In this document: piece by piece, positions 35,659-47,991 of the stretch | Layout of the letters: every line of letters begins with the position of its first letter | Position numbering within the stretch: the stretch's first letter is position 1 | From: Oceanirhabdus seepicola | GTDB lineage: Bacteria > Bacillota > Clostridia > Clostridiales > Clostridiaceae | Direction of reading: 5' to 3' | Assembly (NCBI RefSeq): GCF_023684385.1 | Contig: NZ_JAGSOJ010000002.1 | Span: forward strand, 1-64,000 | DNA length: 64,000 nucleotides | Notes under the pieces: model-generated | The model's input: the letters and a program-made list of their open reading frames with translations, nothing else | Database searches by the model: none | What the model was told of the DNA's origin: nothing | Program-made: the position numbers and the translations under genes

Positions 35659-38600
35659 TTGTTTGAACTTAATAACTTTGATGCAATACAAGTAGGGTTA
35701 GCTTCACCAGAGCAGATAAGAGACTGGTCTAGAGGTGAAGTGAAAAAGCCGGAAACAATAAATTACAGAACATTAAAACCAGAGAAAGATGGATTGTTTT
35801 GTGAGAAGATTTTTGGACCACAGAAAGATTGGGAATGTCACTGTGGTAAATATAAAAGAGTTAGATATAAGGGAATTGTTTGTGATAGATGTGGTGTTGA
35901 GGTTACCAAATCTAAAGTGAGACGTGAGAGAATGGGGCATATTGAACTTGCTGCTCCTGTATCTCATATTTGGTACTTTAAAGGTATACCGTCAAGAATG
36001 GGATTGATTCTTGATATGTCACCAAGATCGTTAGAGAAGGTTTTATATTTTGCTTCTTATATTGTAATCGACCCAAAAGAAACTCCTCTAATAAAGAAAC
36101 AATTGTTAAATGAAAAAGAGTATAGAGAAGCTATTGATAAGTATGGTTATGGAAGCTTTGAAGCAGGAATGGGAGCTGAATCAGTAAAAAGACTTTTAGA
36201 AGAAATTGATTTAGAATCATTAAGTGCAGAATTAAAAGAAGGCTTAAAGACTAGTACTGGTCAGAAAAAGATTAGAACAGTTAGAAGATTAGATGTTGTT
36301 GAATCATTCAGAAAATCAGTAAATAGACCAGATTGGATGATTATTGATGTTATCCCAGTTATACCACCAGATTTAAGACCTATGGTGCAACTGGATGGAG
36401 GAAGATTTGCTACATCTGACTTGAATGACTTATACAGAAGAGTTATTAATAGAAATAACAGACTTAAAAAACTATTATCATTAGGGGCACCGGATATAAT
36501 AGTTAGAAATGAAAAGAGAATGCTTCAAGAAGCTGTTGACGCACTTATCGATAATGGTAGAAGGGGTAGACCGGTTACAGGACCAGGAAACAGACCTTTA
36601 AAATCATTATCTGAAATGCTTAAAGGTAAGCAAGGTAGATTTAGACAAAATCTTCTAGGAAAACGTGTTGACTATTCTGGACGTTCTGTTATAGTTGTTG
36701 GTCCTGAATTGAAAATGTACCAATGTGGACTTCCAAAAGGAATGGCTTTAGAATTATTTAAACCATTCGTAATGAAGGAATTAGTAGATAAGAATATAGC
36801 ACATAATATTAAAAGTGCAAAAAGAATGGTAGAAAGAATGCAACCACAAGTTTGGGGTGCGTTAGAAGTAGTTATACGTGATCATCCTGTATTACTTAAC
36901 CGTGCGCCTACTCTACACAGACTTGGAATTCAAGCGTTCCAGCCTATATTGGTTGAAGGAAAAGCTATCAAGCTGCATCCTCTAGTATGTACTGCATATA
37001 ATGCGGACTTCGATGGAGACCAAATGGCTGTTCATGTTCCGTTATCAGTAGAAGCTCAAGCAGAAGCGAGATTCTTAATGTTAGCAGCTCATAATATTTT
37101 AAAACCTTCTGATGGAAAGCCTGTTGCTGTACCAACTCAGGATATGGTTTTAGGAGTATATTACTTAACTATCGATAAAGATGGTGCAAAGGGTGAAGGA
37201 AGGTATTTTTCATCACCGGATGAAGTAATTATGGCATATCAGAAAAAAGATATTGATATACATGCTAAAATTAATGTATTAATGAGAGCTGAAGTAAATG
37301 GGAAAATGCATGAAGGTATAATAGAAACTACTACAGGTAAATTAATATTTAATGAAGCTGTACCTCAAACACTTGGTCTTGTAGATAGAAGTATACCAGG
37401 TAACGAGCTGAAGTTAGAAATAGACTTCCTAGTAAGTAAAAAAAATCTAGGAAAGATAATAGATAAGTGTTTTGTTAAATATGGACCTACTAAGACATCA
37501 ATAATGTTAGATAACATTAAAGCTACTGGATATCATTATTCTACAATAGGAGCAATAACTATTGCTGCTTCTGATATGATAGTTCCAGAAGCTAAGAAAG
37601 ATTTAATTGATGATGCTGAAAAGACAGTAGAAAAAATTGAAAAGATGTATAGAAGAGGATTCATATCTGCAGAAGAGAGATATGAGAGAGTAATCGAAAA
37701 ATGGACTGAAACTACTGAAGATGTTGCGAATGCACTTATGGATAGTTTTGATAAGTTTAATCCTATCTACATGATGGCTGACTCTGGTGCCAGGGGTTCT
37801 AAGAGTCAGATTAAGCAATTAGCTGGTATGAGAGGACTTATGGCTAGTCCATCAGGTAAAATCATCGAGTTGCCTATTAAATCGTCATTTAAAGAGGGAC
37901 TTGACGTACTTGAGTATTTCCTATCAACTCACGGTGCGAGAAAAGGTAATGCCGATACAGCTTTAAAAACTGCCGATTCAGGATACTTAACAAGAAGATT
38001 GGTTGATGTAAGCCAAGATGTTATTATTAGAGAAGTGGATTGTGGAGCTGTAGAAGGTTATGAGGTTGCCCAAATAGCAGAAGGATCAGAAGTTATTGAA
38101 ACGCTTCATGAGAGATTAACTGGTAGATACACTGCAACTAAGATTATACATCCAGAAACAGGTGAAGTTTTAGTAGAAAACGATGTATATATGGATGGAG
38201 AGTTAGCACAAAAAGTTGTAGATGCTGGAATAGAAAAAGTTGAAATAAGATCTGTATTTACATGTAAAAGTAGACACGGAGTATGTTCAAAGTGCTACGG
38301 TATGAACATGGCTACAGGTACCCAAATTGATATTGGTGAAGCTGTTGGTATTATTGCTGCTCAATCAATCGGTGAGCCAGGAACGCAGCTTACAATGAGA
38401 ACGTTCCATACAGGAGGAATCGCTGGTGGAGATATCACTCAGGGTCTTCCAAGGGTAGAGGAATTATTTGAAGCAAGAAAGCCTAAAGGGTTAGCTATAG
38501 TTTCAGAAGTTAGCGGAAGTGTAAGAAATGAAGAGACGAAAAAGAAGAGAATCGTTATTGTAGTAACAGAGGAAGGCGAAGAGTTCAAATATGATATTCC

Positions 38601-39210
38601 ATTTGGAGCTAGAATTGTAGTTGCTGATGGGGATAAAATTGAAGCTGGAGATAATATTACACAAGGTTCAGTTAACCCACATGATATTTTAAGAATTAAA
38701 GGTGTTGAAGGGGTTAAGGCGTATCTTCTTTCAGAAGTTCAAAAGGTTTATAGACTACAAGGGGTTGATATCAATGATAAGCACCTTGAAGTTGTTGTAA
38801 GACAAATGACAAGAAAAGTGTTGATAGAAGAAGCTGGTGATAGTGAATTCTTACCAGGCCAAAAAGTTGACATTTTAGATGTTAATAATCAAAATGAGAA
38901 AATCGCAAATGATGGTGGAGAGTTAGTTGTTTACTCTAACGCTTTATTGGGTATTACAAAAGCATCTTTAGCTACTGACTCTTTCTTATCTGCAGCATCA
39001 TTCCAAGAAACAACAAGAGTTCTTACTGATGCAGCAATTAAAGGTAAGATTGATCCATTAATAGGTTTAAAAGAGAATGTTATCATTGGTAAACTTATAC
39101 CAGCTGGTACAGGTATGATGAGATATAGAAAAATTAATATAAGCCCAGATGTCGAAGAATCAATGGATACAGCTGAAATTGAAGAAAATGGATTTGAGCT
39201 TAATTATTAA
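35659..39210 (+). CDS. rpoC: RNA polymerase beta-prime subunit
   Basis: The 1183-residue protein starts at TTG 35659 ([16 protein letters not shown]), 8 bases after GAAGGGAGG. Zinc-ribbon cysteines are Cys60, 62, 75 and 78. The catalytic Mg-binding motif NADFDGD is at 448-454. A second zinc site appears in the [13 protein letters not shown] region, followed by the trigger-loop and switch regions ([16 protein letters not shown]). Its length matches Firmicute beta-prime. The downstream gene has a separate promoter. Confidence 0.98.
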   Translation: MFELNNFDAIQVGLASPEQIRDWSRGEVKKPETINYRTLKPEKDGLFCEKIFGPQKDWECHCGKYKRVRYKGIVCDRCGVEVTKSKVRRERMGHIELAAPVSHIWYFKGIPSRMGLILDMSPRSLEKVLYFASYIVIDPKETPLIKKQLLNEKEYREAIDKYGYGSFEAGMGAESVKRLLEEIDLESLSAELKEGLKTSTGQKKIRTVRRLDVVESFRKSVNRPDWMIIDVIPVIPPDLRPMVQLDGGRFATSDLNDLYRRVINRNNRLKKLLSLGAPDIIVRNEKRMLQEAVDALIDNGRRGRPVTGPGNRPLKSLSEMLKGKQGRFRQNLLGKRVDYSGRSVIVVGPELKMYQCGLPKGMALELFKPFVMKELVDKNIAHNIKSAKRMVERMQPQVWGALEVVIRDHPVLLNRAPTLHRLGIQAFQPILVEGKAIKLHPLVCTAYNADFDGDQMAVHVPLSVEAQAEARFLMLAAHNILKPSDGKPVAVPTQDMVLGVYYLTIDKDGAKGEGRYFSSPDEVIMAYQKKDIDIHAKINVLMRAEVNGKMHEGIIETTTGKLIFNEAVPQTLGLVDRSIPGNELKLEIDFLVSKKNLGKIIDKCFVKYGPTKTSIMLDNIKATGYHYSTIGAITIAASDMIVPEAKKDLIDDAEKTVEKIEKMYRRGFISAEERYERVIEKWTETTEDVANALMDSFDKFNPIYMMADSGARGSKSQIKQLAGMRGLMASPSGKIIELPIKSSFKEGLDVLEYFLSTHGARKGNADTALKTADSGYLTRRLVDVSQDVIIREVDCGAVEGYEVAQIAEGSEVIETLHERLTGRYTATKIIHPETGEVLVENDVYMDGELAQKVVDAGIEKVEIRSVFTCKSRHGVCSKCYGMNMATGTQIDIGEAVGIIAAQSIGEPGTQLTMRTFHTGGIAGGDITQGLPRVEELFEARKPKGLAIVSEVSGSVRNEETKKKRIVIVVTEEGEEFKYDIPFGARIVVADGDKIEAGDNITQGSVNPHDILRIKGVEGVKAYLLSEVQKVYRLQGVDINDKHLEVVVRQMTRKVLIEEAGDSEFLPGQKVDILDVNNQNEKIANDGGELVVYSNALLGITKASLATDSFLSAASFQETTRVLTDAAIKGKIDPLIGLKENVIIGKLIPAGTGMMRYRKINISPDVEESMDTAEIEENGFELNY

Positions 39211-39215
39211 TGATA

Positions 39216-39244
39216 TTGACATAGTCGTTTTAAAATGATAAAAT
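39216..39244 (+). promoter_or_regulatory. Sigma-A promoter between rpoC and the L7Ae-like gene
   Basis: TTGACA (39216-39221), a 17-base spacer and TAAAAT (39239-39244) preceded by TGa (extended -10). It starts 6 bases after the rpoC stop and should drive the L7Ae-like gene and the str genes. Confidence 0.85.
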
Positions 39245-39295
39245 ACGATTTGTGCTGAATTTCTTTAGGATAATTTTAATGGGGGATAGCTTAAA

Positions 39296-39541
39296 ATGCT
39301 TGAGTTAAAGAATAATACGAAAGTTGTTGGAGTTAAACAATCATTAAAAAAGATGAATAATAAAGATTGCAGATGTTTGTGTATAGCAAAAAATGCGGAA
39401 AAAATAGTTATTCAGCCTCTTATAGATAAGGCAAAAGATTTATCCGTTGAAATAGTATATATAGATACTATGACGGAATTAGGTGAAATTTGTGATATAG
39501 ATGTTGGAGCTGCAGCGGCATTGTTCTTAAAAGAACAATAA
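39296..39541 (+). CDS. L7Ae/L30e-family RNA-binding protein (YbxF/RplGB-like)
   Basis: The 81-residue protein has the L7Ae fold pattern: N-terminal VVGVKQSLKKM, a CIAKNAEK segment and the C-terminal hydrophobic run DVGAAAALFL. Bacterial members bind kink-turn RNA; the Bacillus homologue (ybxF) occupies the same place between rpoC and rpsL. ATG 39296 follows GGGGGATA. Ribosome association is plausible but not needed for growth in Bacillus. The gap to rpsL is 51 bases. Confidence 0.9.
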   Translation: MLELKNNTKVVGVKQSLKKMNNKDCRCLCIAKNAEKIVIQPLIDKAKDLSVEIVYIDTMTELGEICDIDVGAAAALFLKEQ

Positions 39542-39592
39542 AAATAACGTAAATTATTAAAAATTTTTAAAAAAGATAGAGGAGGTGCAGGA

Positions 39593-39967
39593 ATGCCAAC
39601 TATAAATCAATTAGTAAGAAAAGGTAGAAAAACTACTCCTTTAAAATCAACGTCACCAGCCCTTGATGCGTGTCCACAAAGAAGAGGAGTATGTACAGTT
39701 GTTAAAACAACTACTCCTAAGAAACCAAACTCAGCATTAAGAAAAGTTGCAAGAGTTAGATTAACAAACGGGTTAGAAGTATCTTCTTATATTCCAGGTG
39801 AAGGACATAACCTTCAAGAGCACAGTGTTGTTCTTATCAGAGGTGGAAGAACTAAGGACTTACCAGGTGTAAGATATAAGATTATTAGAGGTGCGTTAGA
39901 TACTGCTGGAGTAAGTGAAAGAAAGCAATCAAGATCTAAGTATGGAAGTAAAAGACCAAAGAAATAA
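39593..39967 (+). CDS. rpsL: Ribosomal protein S12
   Basis: The 124-residue decoding-site protein has Lys43 (TTPKKPNS) and Lys88 ([10 protein letters not shown]), the residues whose change usually gives streptomycin resistance, in sensitive form. ATG 39593 follows GGAGGTGC. It heads the str genes rpsL-rpsG-fusA-tuf. The 215-base spacer to rpsG is unusually long for this operon. Confidence 0.98.
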   Translation: MPTINQLVRKGRKTTPLKSTSPALDACPQRRGVCTVVKTTTPKKPNSALRKVARVRLTNGLEVSSYIPGEGHNLQEHSVVLIRGGRTKDLPGVRYKIIRGALDTAGVSERKQSRSKYGSKRPKK

Positions 39968-40653
<686 letters not shown>

Positions 40654-40674
40654 TATTAGAAAAAGATTTATTAA

Positions 40675-40710
40675 GACAAAGCTGTTTTGGTTTGCCAAGG
40701 CAGTTTTGTC
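40675..40710 (+). other. Intercistronic hairpin between rpsG and fusA
   Basis: GACAAA...CTG...TTGG pairs with CCAA...CAG...TTTGTC around a TTTG loop, with small bulges. No T-run follows, so it is more likely an mRNA-stability or translational element than a terminator. Confidence 0.55.
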
Positions 40711-40745
40711 GAATTTTAATGAACGGCGAGAGGAGGAAAAGTTAA

Positions 40746-42812
40746 GTGGCTAGAAAAGTAAAATTAGAAAAATACCGTAATATTGGTATTATGGCTCACA
40801 TTGATGCTGGTAAAACAACAACTACTGAGCGTATACTATATTATACTGGTAGAACACATAAAATTGGTGAGGTTCACGAAGGTGAAGCTACAATGGACTG
40901 GATGGTTCAAGAGCAAGAAAGAGGTATTACAATTACTTCTGCGGCTACAACTGCTAGCTGGAAAAATCACACAGTAAACATAATTGATACACCTGGACAC
41001 GTAGACTTTACAGTTGAAGTTGAGAGATCTTTAAAAGTTCTTGATGGAGCTGTTTCTGTATTCTGTGCTAAAGGTGGAGTTGAACCTCAATCTGAGACAG
41101 TATGGAGACAGGCAAATAAATATAACGTACCAAGAATGGCGTACGTAAACAAGATGGATATTTTAGGTGCTGATTTCTTCAGAGTTGTAAGCATGATGAG
41201 AGAAAGATTAAAGTGTAATGCAGTGCCTATTCAATTACCAATAGGTAAAGAGGATAACTTAACGGGAATCATAGATCTTGTTACTAACAAAGCTAAGATC
41301 TACAAAGATGACTTAGGAAAAGAAATAGAAGAAACTGAAATCCCAGCTGATATGCAAGAATTAGCTGAAGAATATAGAGGTTCATTAATTGAGGCGGTTG
41401 CTGAACTGGATGAAGAATTAATGATGAAATACCTTGATGGAGAAGAAATAACTCTTGAAGAGTTAAAAGCTACTTTAAGAAAAGGTGTTATAGCTAATGA
41501 AATAGTTCCAGTAGTTTGTGGTTCGTCATACAAGAATAAGGGTGTACAAATGATGATTGATGCTGTAGTTGATTACATGCCATCTCCAGTAGATATCAAA
41601 GCTATAAAAGGTATAAACCCTGATACTGATGAAGAAGTTGAAAGACCTGCAGATGACGACGCTCCAATGGCAACTTTGGCATTCAAAATTGCTACTGACC
41701 CATTTGTTGGAAGGTTAACATTTGCAAGAGTTTACTCTGGTATAATAAAGAGCGGAAGTTACGTTCTTAACAGTAACAAGGGTAAAAAAGAAAGAATTGG
41801 TAGATTGGTTAAGATGCATGCTAACCATAGAGAAGAAGTTGAAGAGTTAAGAGCTGGAGATATAGGTGCAATTATAGGGTTAAAGAATACTATCACTGGT
41901 GAGACTTTATGTGATGAGGATCATCCTGTTATACTTGAAAGTATGGAATTCCCAGAGCCGGTTATATCTGTTGCGATTGAGCCTAAGACAAAAGCTGGTA
42001 TGGATAAAATGGGATTATCTCTTGTTAAACTTGCTGAAGAGGATCCAACATTTAAAACTTTTACTAACCAAGAAACAGGTCAAACAATTATCGCTGGAAT
42101 GGGTGAGCTTCACTTAGAGATCATCGTTGATAGATTACTAAGAGAATTCAAGGTTGAGTGTAACGTTGGTGCTCCACAAGTTGCTTACAAAGAGACAATT
42201 GGTCAACAAGTTAAGGCTGAAGGTAAGTTTGTAAGACAATCAGGTGGACGTGGACAATACGGTCACTGTTGGATAGAGTTAATCCCAACTGAAGGTGAAT
42301 ATGAGTTTGAGAATGCTATCGTAGGAGGGGTTATTCCAAGAGAATATGTTCCTGCTGTTGATAAAGGAATCCAAGAAGCTTCACAAGCTGGTATTATAGC
42401 TGGATACCCAGTAATTAACTTCAAAGCTAGATGTTATGATGGATCTTACCATGATGTTGACTCTAACGAAATGGCATTTAAAGTTGCTGGTTCTATGGCG
42501 TTTAAGAATGCTATGGCTAAAGCTGGAGCAACATTACTTGAACCTGTTATGAGAGTTGAAGTAACTATGCCAGAAGAGTACATGGGAGATGTTATGGGTG
42601 ACATTAACTCAAGAAGAGGAAGAATTGAGGGAATGGAACCACAGAATGGAGTTCAAGTTGTAAGAGCTATGGTACCTCTTTCAGAGATGTTCGGTTATTC
42701 AACGACATTAAGATCAAGAACTCAAGGTAGAGGAAACTATAGTATGGAGTTTGCAGCTTATGAGAAGGTTCCAAAGAGCATTCAAGAAGAAGTATCAGGT
42801 AAAAATAAGTAA
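40746..42812 (+). CDS. fusA: Elongation factor G (canonical)
   Basis: The 688-residue translocase has G1 AHIDAGKT (about 17-24), switch [11 protein letters not shown]3 DTPGH with the catalytic His, and G4 NKMD. Domains II-V are complete. It drives ribosomal translocation and, with RRF, recycling. The start is GTG 40746 ([14 protein letters not shown]), with GAGAGGAGG upstream. Compared with the paralogue at 635, all switch residues are canonical, so this is the housekeeping copy. Confidence 0.98.
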   Translation: MARKVKLEKYRNIGIMAHIDAGKTTTTERILYYTGRTHKIGEVHEGEATMDWMVQEQERGITITSAATTASWKNHTVNIIDTPGHVDFTVEVERSLKVLDGAVSVFCAKGGVEPQSETVWRQANKYNVPRMAYVNKMDILGADFFRVVSMMRERLKCNAVPIQLPIGKEDNLTGIIDLVTNKAKIYKDDLGKEIEETEIPADMQELAEEYRGSLIEAVAELDEELMMKYLDGEEITLEELKATLRKGVIANEIVPVVCGSSYKNKGVQMMIDAVVDYMPSPVDIKAIKGINPDTDEEVERPADDDAPMATLAFKIATDPFVGRLTFARVYSGIIKSGSYVLNSNKGKKERIGRLVKMHANHREEVEELRAGDIGAIIGLKNTITGETLCDEDHPVILESMEFPEPVISVAIEPKTKAGMDKMGLSLVKLAEEDPTFKTFTNQETGQTIIAGMGELHLEIIVDRLLREFKVECNVGAPQVAYKETIGQQVKAEGKFVRQSGGRGQYGHCWIELIPTEGEYEFENAIVGGVIPREYVPAVDKGIQEASQAGIIAGYPVINFKARCYDGSYHDVDSNEMAFKVAGSMAFKNAMAKAGATLLEPVMRVEVTMPEEYMGDVMGDINSRRGRIEGMEPQNGVQVVRAMVPLSEMFGYSTTLRSRTQGRGNYSMEFAAYEKVPKSIQEEVSGKNK

Positions 42813-42895
42813 TACTTATTTAATATAGTTATAGTAACTATAAATTATTATTAATTTTATAAATAAAACAAGTTAGTTTTAAGGAGGAATAAAAA

Positions 42896-44077
42896 ATGGC
42901 TAAAGCAAAGTTTGAAAGAAGTAAGCCACACGTAAATATAGGAACAATTGGTCACGTTGACCACGGTAAGACTACAACTACAGCAGCTATCACAATGACA
43001 TTAGCAAAAGCTGGTGGAGCAGAAGTAATGAACTATGATCAAATAGATAAAGCTCCAGAAGAAAAAGAAAGAGGAATCACAATCAACACTGCACACGTTG
43101 AGTACGAGACAGAGAACAGACACTATGCGCACGTTGACTGTCCAGGACACGCTGACTATGTTAAGAACATGATTACAGGAGCAGCACAAATGGATGGAGC
43201 TATCTTAGTAGTATCTGCTGCAGATGGTCCAATGCCACAAACAAGAGAGCATATCCTTCTTGCATCAAGAGTAGGTGTTGAACATATCGTAGTATTCTTA
43301 AACAAAGCTGACCAAGTAGATGACGAAGAGTTATTAGAGTTAGTAGAAATGGAAGTAAGAGAATTACTAAGCGAATATGGATTTGACGGAGACGAATGTC
43401 CAGTAGTTAGTGGATCATCATTAATGGCAATCGAAAAAGGTGAAGATGCATGTATCTTCGAACTTATGGCTGCAGTAGATGAGTGGATTCCAACTCCAGA
43501 GAGAGATACAGATAAGACATTCTTAATGCCTATCGAGGACGTATTTACAATCACTGGAAGAGGTACAGTTGTTACTGGAAGAGTTGAAAGAGGAGTTCTT
43601 AATACAGGAGACGAATTAGAAATCGTTGGTATTAAAGAAGAAAAAATGAAGTCTGTATGTACAGGAGTAGAGATGTTCAGAAAGATTCTTGACTCTGCAA
43701 TGGCTGGAGACAACATTGGAGCATTATTAAGAGGTGTTCAAAGAGCAGAAGTACAAAGAGGGCAAGTATTATGTAAGCCTGGTACAGTAAGCCCACACAT
43801 GAAGTTTGTAGGTCAAGTATATATACTTAAAAAAGAAGAGGGTGGAAGACATACTCCATTCTTTAATGGATATAGACCACAGTTCTACTTCAGAACTACA
43901 GATGTAACTGGTACAGCTAACCTTCCAGAAGGAATGGAAATGGTAATGCCAGGAGACCACATTGACATGAATGTTGAGTTAATCACTCCAATCGCTATGG
44001 AAGAGGGATTAAGATTCGCAATCAGAGAAGGTGGAAGAACAGTAGGTTCTGGTGTTGTTACTAGCATCGTAGAGTAA
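42896..44077 (+). CDS. tuf: Elongation factor Tu, copy 2
   Basis: The 393-residue protein is identical in amino acid sequence to copy 1 at 26937. Nucleotide identity extends from the RBS (AAGGAGGAATAAAAAATG) to about 15 bases past the stop, with only scattered third-position changes. It is the standard str-operon copy after fusA. The two copies are direct repeats about 16 kb apart, enclosing sigH-side tRNA through fusA genes, so unequal recombination would remove essential genes and be lethal. A terminator follows. Confidence 0.98.
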   Translation: MAKAKFERSKPHVNIGTIGHVDHGKTTTTAAITMTLAKAGGAEVMNYDQIDKAPEEKERGITINTAHVEYETENRHYAHVDCPGHADYVKNMITGAAQMDGAILVVSAADGPMPQTREHILLASRVGVEHIVVFLNKADQVDDEELLELVEMEVRELLSEYGFDGDECPVVSGSSLMAIEKGEDACIFELMAAVDEWIPTPERDTDKTFLMPIEDVFTITGRGTVVTGRVERGVLNTGDELEIVGIKEEKMKSVCTGVEMFRKILDSAMAGDNIGALLRGVQRAEVQRGQVLCKPGTVSPHMKFVGQVYILKKEEGGRHTPFFNGYRPQFYFRTTDVTGTANLPEGMEMVMPGDHIDMNVELITPIAMEEGLRFAIREGGRTVGSGVVTSIVE

Positions 44078-44100
44078 TATTTAACTTTATATTGATAAAT

Positions 44101-44137
44101 CATGAGGGATAGGATGATTCCTACTCTCATGGTTTTC
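44101..44137 (+). terminator. Terminator after tuf copy 2
   Basis: CATGAG (44101-44106) pairs with CTCATG (44126-44131), with an inner TAGGA/TCCTA helix, followed by a T-rich run. Confidence 0.75.
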
Positions 44138-44222
44138 TGTAAAAGTGAATATCATGTAGAATGTTCAAAAAAAATTACCAATAATAATGTAGTTTAAATT
44201 TTAAAAAATGAGTAGAAAACTC

Positions 44223-44251
44223 TTGTAAAAGGATTTAATGTATAGTATACT
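44223..44251 (+). promoter_or_regulatory. Sigma-A promoter of the S10 operon
   Basis: TTGTAA (44223-44228), a 17-base spacer and TATACT (44246-44251). Confidence 0.75.
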
Positions 44252-44257
44252 ATAGAA

Positions 44258-44444
44258 GTTGTTAAGTCGGAAGTTTGTTACGAATGCTTAAAATTATCGA
44301 ATTTAAGCTAATTATAGGTGATAAGCCTTGGTTAAGAAGGCGTTAAAATAACATATATTATATGTTTTAAATCATGCAACACGTGGAACAGTTTACAGAA
44401 GTAAAATTCAAATGTAAATGTCAAGTAAAGGAGGGAAATGTACG
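44258..44444 (+). promoter_or_regulatory. Long S10-operon leader with successive hairpins
   Basis: About 190 bases separate the promoter from rpsJ. Three hairpins can form: GCTTAAA/TTTAAGC (44286-44308), GCCTT/AAGGC (44325-44341) and AACATA/TATGTT (about 44349-44366, followed by TTAAAT). Autogenous control by L4 is known for E. coli S10 leaders; whether it applies here is unknown. Confidence 0.5.
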
Positions 44445-44753
44445 ATGGCAACTCAAAAAATCAGAATCAGATTAAAAGCTTTTGATCATAGTCTACTAGA
44501 TACTTCTGCTGAAAAAATAGTTCAAACTGCTAAAAACACAGGAGCTGATGTAGCAGGTCCAGTACCTCTACCAACAGAAAAAGAAATAGTTACTATCTTA
44601 AGAGCAACACATAAGTATAAGGATTCTAGAGAGCAGTTTGAAATAAGAACTCATAAGAGACTTATTGATATCATCAGCCCATCTCAGAAGACAGTTGATT
44701 CTCTAATGAGAATAGATTTACCAGCGGGTGTGGATATCGAGATAAAGCTATAA
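44445..44753 (+). CDS. rpsJ: Ribosomal protein S10 (NusE)
   Basis: The 102-residue protein starts [15 protein letters not shown] and ends [10 protein letters not shown]. It is a 30S head protein and binds NusG/NusB in transcription-translation coupling. ATG 44445 is used, with AAAGGAGGG 9 bases upstream; the longer frame has no RBS. It is the first gene of the S10-spc-alpha run, which continues without a clear terminator to rplQ. Confidence 0.97.
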   Translation: MATQKIRIRLKAFDHSLLDTSAEKIVQTAKNTGADVAGPVPLPTEKEIVTILRATHKYKDSREQFEIRTHKRLIDIISPSQKTVDSLMRIDLPAGVDIEIKL

Positions 44754-44815
44754 TCTATCTAGATGTTATGATTGCAAAAGTGTGATCCGCTAATAAAAAT
44801 AGGAGGTGTTATAGC

Positions 44816-45445
44816 ATGAAAAAGGCTATATTAGGAAGAAAAATTGGTATGACACAAATTTTCGATGAAAATGGAAGTGTTGTTCCAGTAACGGTTGTTA
44901 AGTGTGAACCATCAGTAGTGATTGGTAAAAAGGAAATAGAAAAAGATGGTTACGAGTCAGTGGTAGTAGGATTCGAAAACATCAGAGAAAAATTAGTAAA
45001 TAGCCCAAGAATGGGTCAATTCAAAAAAGCAGGAGTAGCTGCTAAAAGATTCATTAAAGAGTTTAAGTTAGATGATATGTCTACTTACGAAATTGGATCA
45101 GAGATTAAAGTTGACACTTTTGAAGCTGGAGAAAAAGTTGATGTTACAGGAACTTCTAAAGGTAAAGGATTCCAAGGGGTAATTAAGAGATGGAATTTCT
45201 CAATCGGACCTAAGAGTCACGGTTCTAAATTCAAAAGAGCACCTGGATCACAGGGAGCTGCATCTGACCCATCAAGAACTTTTAAAAATAGAAAAATGCC
45301 TGGTCACATGGGTAATGTTAAGAGAACTGTTATGAATCTTGAAGTGGTTAAAGTTATGCCAGAACAAGATATAATCTTAATCAAAGGTGGAGTTCCAGGG
45401 CCAAGAAAAGGATTATTATTCATAAAAGATACAGTTAAAAGATAA
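44816..45445 (+). CDS. rplC: Ribosomal protein L3
   Basis: The 209-residue protein starts [20 protein letters not shown]. The long internal extension that reaches the peptidyl-transferase centre is seen as [15 protein letters not shown] to [27 protein letters not shown] sequence. It is one of two proteins that start 50S assembly. ATG 44816 follows AGGAGGTG. rplD follows after 29 bases. Confidence 0.97.
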   Translation: MKKAILGRKIGMTQIFDENGSVVPVTVVKCEPSVVIGKKEIEKDGYESVVVGFENIREKLVNSPRMGQFKKAGVAAKRFIKEFKLDDMSTYEIGSEIKVDTFEAGEKVDVTGTSKGKGFQGVIKRWNFSIGPKSHGSKFKRAPGSQGAASDPSRTFKNRKMPGHMGNVKRTVMNLEVVKVMPEQDIILIKGGVPGPRKGLLFIKDTVKR

Positions 45446-45474
45446 AAAACTTCTAAGAGAAAGGAGGAAGTGTT

Positions 45475-46095
45475 ATGCCAAGCGTAGCTGTTTATGATAG
45501 ATTAGCTAAAAAAGTTGGAGAAATAGAATTATCAGATAAAGTGTTCGGTGTTGAGGTTAACAAGGATGTTATGCATCAAGTAGTTGTTGCACAACTTGCT
45601 AACAAGAGACAAGGAACTCAAAGTGCTAAAACTAGATCTGAAGTTCGTGGTGGTGGAAGAAAGCCATGGAGACAAAAAGGAACTGGTAATGCAAGACAAG
45701 GTTCGATAAGAGCAGCTCAATGGATTAAGGGTGGAGTTGTATTTGCACCAAAACCAAGAAGCTACAGACAGAGCGTTCTTAAGAAAGTAAGAAGATTAGC
45801 TATTACAAGTGCTCTATCTTCAAAAGTGCTTGATAATAACTTAATTGTTTTAGATAGTTTAAATTTAGAAGCTCCTAAGACAAAAGAAATGGTTATGACA
45901 ATTAATGCCTTTGAATCAAAGAAAACTTTAATTGTTGTTACTGAAGGTAACGAAAATGCATACAAATCAGCTAGAAACATTCCAGGAGTTCAAGTGATTC
46001 CTGTAAATAATATCAATGTGTATGACATTCTTAAGTATGAAAACTTCATGATTACTAAAGATGCTGTAGCTAAGATAGAGGAGGTGTATGCATAA
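45475..46095 (+). CDS. rplD: Ribosomal protein L4
   Basis: The 206-residue protein has the exit-tunnel loop [28 protein letters not shown] sequence at about 50-75, where macrolide-resistance changes occur elsewhere; it looks normal here. L4 is also the repressor of S10 operons in E. coli. ATG 45475 follows AAAGGAGG. Its stop overlaps the rplW start by one base. Confidence 0.97.
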   Translation: MPSVAVYDRLAKKVGEIELSDKVFGVEVNKDVMHQVVVAQLANKRQGTQSAKTRSEVRGGGRKPWRQKGTGNARQGSIRAAQWIKGGVVFAPKPRSYRQSVLKKVRRLAITSALSSKVLDNNLIVLDSLNLEAPKTKEMVMTINAFESKKTLIVVTEGNENAYKSARNIPGVQVIPVNNINVYDILKYENFMITKDAVAKIEEVYA

Positions 46096-46394
46096 TGAAG
46101 ATGACAAGTTATGATATAATTAGAAGACCAGTTGTCACTGAAAAAAGTATGACTGCTATGGCAGACAGACAATACACCTTCATTGTTGATATCAAAGCTA
46201 ACAAATCTCTAATAAAGAGAGCTGTTGAAGAAGTGTTTGGTGTTGAAGTTGAAGAAGTTAAAACAATAAGATACAACGGTAAACCAAAGAGACAAGGCGT
46301 TCACTTCGGTAAGAGAGCGGATTATAAGAAAGCTATAGTGAAGCTTTCAGAAAATAGTAAGGGCATCGAATTCTTCGAAGGTATGATGCAATAA
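46095..46394 (+). CDS. rplW: Ribosomal protein L23
   Basis: The 99-residue protein lies at the tunnel exit and docks trigger factor and SRP. It shows [13 protein letters not shown] at the N-terminus and the basic loop [16 protein letters not shown] 46095 overlaps the rplD stop (TAATG), with GAGGAGGTG 8 bases upstream, so translation is coupled. A second ATG two codons on is possible. Confidence 0.97.
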   Translation: MKMTSYDIIRRPVVTEKSMTAMADRQYTFIVDIKANKSLIKRAVEEVFGVEVEEVKTIRYNGKPKRQGVHFGKRADYKKAIVKLSENSKGIEFFEGMMQ

Positions 46395-46446
46395 AATAAG
46401 CCTATATTGGTGGGAACCAGAGAAGCTGATAGGGAGGGAAATAGAT

Positions 46447-47274
46447 ATGGCAGTTAAAAGTTTTAAGCCTACTACTCCTTCAAGAAGAAATATGACAATG
46501 GCTACATTCCAGGAAATTACGACTGATAAGCCAGAAAAGTCACTTCTTGTTGCGTTAAAGAAAAATGGTGGTAGAAATGCTAATGGTAGAATAACAGTTC
46601 GTCATCGTGGTGGCGGAGCTAAAAGAAAGTATAGAATTATCGATTTTAAAAGAAATAAGGATGGTATTCCAGCAAAAGTTGCTAGTATCGAATATGATCC
46701 AAACAGAACAGCGTATATTGCGTTATTAGTATATGCTGATGGTGAGAAGAGATATATCATCGCTCCTCAAGGAATCACTGTTGGTACAGAATTATTATCT
46801 GGACCAGAAGCAGATATCAAACCAGGAAATGCATTACAATTAAAAGACATTCCAGTTGGTACAGTAATTCACAACATTGAAATGAAAGCTGGAAAAGGTG
46901 CTCAAATTGTAAGATCTGCTGGAACATCTGCTCAATTAATGGCTAGAGAAGGGAATTATGCTTCATTAAGATTACCATCTGGCGAAGTAAGAAAAGTTAG
47001 AATCGAGTGTAAAGCTACTATTGGAACAGTTTCTAACCCTACTAGCAATATCGTAAAAATCGGTAAAGCGGGTAGAAAGAGACACATGGGTATAAGACCA
47101 CACGTTAGAGGATCTGTAATGAACCCTTGCGATCACCCACATGGTGGAGGAGAAGGTAAATCTCCAATCGGAAGACCAGGACCAGTTACTCCTTGGGGTA
47201 AACCAACACTTGGTTACAAAACTAGAAAAAATAAAAAAGCTTCTGATAAGTACATTGTTAAGAAGAGAAAATAG
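46447..47274 (+). CDS. rplB: Ribosomal protein L2
   Basis: The 275-residue protein contacts the peptidyl-transferase centre. The C-terminal signature region [20 protein letters not shown] contains the conserved His, and the N-terminal half has the RNA-binding [15 protein letters not shown] 46447 follows GGGAGGG. It is the largest and most conserved protein of the S10 cluster and is of standard length. Confidence 0.98.
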   Translation: MAVKSFKPTTPSRRNMTMATFQEITTDKPEKSLLVALKKNGGRNANGRITVRHRGGGAKRKYRIIDFKRNKDGIPAKVASIEYDPNRTAYIALLVYADGEKRYIIAPQGITVGTELLSGPEADIKPGNALQLKDIPVGTVIHNIEMKAGKGAQIVRSAGTSAQLMAREGNYASLRLPSGEVRKVRIECKATIGTVSNPTSNIVKIGKAGRKRHMGIRPHVRGSVMNPCDHPHGGGEGKSPIGRPGPVTPWGKPTLGYKTRKNKKASDKYIVKKRK

Positions 47275-47276
47275 AA

Positions 47277-47300
47277 GAAGAGAATTGAAACATTCTCTTC
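47277..47300 (+). other. Intercistronic hairpin between rplB and rpsS
   Basis: GAAGAGAAT pairs perfectly with ATTCTCTTC around a 6-base loop. It begins just after the rplB stop. No T-run follows, so it may protect or pace the mRNA. Confidence 0.5.
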
Positions 47301-47334
47301 ACTTATTCTAAAGTAAGAGAAAGGAGGATATCTA

Positions 47335-47616
47335 ATGGGAAGATCTATTAAAAAAGGCCCTTTCGTTCAAGAAAGATTAATAAATAGAATATTAGAAATG
47401 AATAAAGCTGGTGAGAAAAAAGTTGTTAAAACTTGGTCCAGAAGTTCGACTATTTTCCCTCAAATGGTTGGTCATACTATAGCTGTTCATGATGGTAGAA
47501 AGCATGTGCCAGTATACGTTTTAGAAGATATGGTAGGACATAAACTTGGGGAGTTTGCTCCAACAAGAACTTACAAAGGACATATCAAGAAAGAGAAAAA
47601 GTCAAAAGCTAGATAA
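47335..47616 (+). CDS. rpsS: Ribosomal protein S19
   Basis: The 93-residue head protein starts [15 protein letters not shown] and carries the typical [22 protein letters not shown] segment. It pairs with S13 at the subunit bridge. ATG 47335 follows GAAAGGAGG. It is tightly linked to rplV, 20 bases downstream. Confidence 0.97.
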   Translation: MGRSIKKGPFVQERLINRILEMNKAGEKKVVKTWSRSSTIFPQMVGHTIAVHDGRKHVPVYVLEDMVGHKLGEFAPTRTYKGHIKKEKKSKAR

Positions 47617-47636
47617 TCCAGAAAGGAGGGAATAAC

Positions 47637-47975
47637 ATGAACGGAGTTAAAGCTACTGCTAAATACGTAAGAGTTTCCTCACCTAAAGCAAGTATCGTTT
47701 TAGATTTAATTAGAGGTAAAAATGTAAATGAAGCAGCTGCAATTTTAGAATATACTCCAAGAAAAGCTGCTGTTGAGATTAATAAAGTTTTGAAATCAGC
47801 TGTTGCTAATGCGGAGAATAACCACGAATTAGATGTAAATAGATTATTTGTTGCTGAAGCATATGTAGGTCAGGGACCAACACTAAAGAGATTCAGACCA
47901 CGTGCTCAGGGTAGAGGTTATAGAATCCTTAAGAGAACAAGTCATATTACTTTGGTAGTAAGAGAAAGAAACTAA
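47637..47975 (+). CDS. rplV: Ribosomal protein L22
   Basis: The 112-residue protein extends a beta-hairpin into the exit tunnel; the hairpin is visible as [24 protein letters not shown]. It starts [21 protein letters not shown] 47637 follows GAAAGGAGGG. No tunnel-hairpin deletion of the macrolide-resistant kind is present. rpsC follows after 16 bases. Confidence 0.97.
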   Translation: MNGVKATAKYVRVSSPKASIVLDLIRGKNVNEAAAILEYTPRKAAVEINKVLKSAVANAENNHELDVNRLFVAEAYVGQGPTLKRFRPRAQGRGYRILKRTSHITLVVRERN

Positions 47976-47991
47976 AAAGGAGGGAAAAAGA

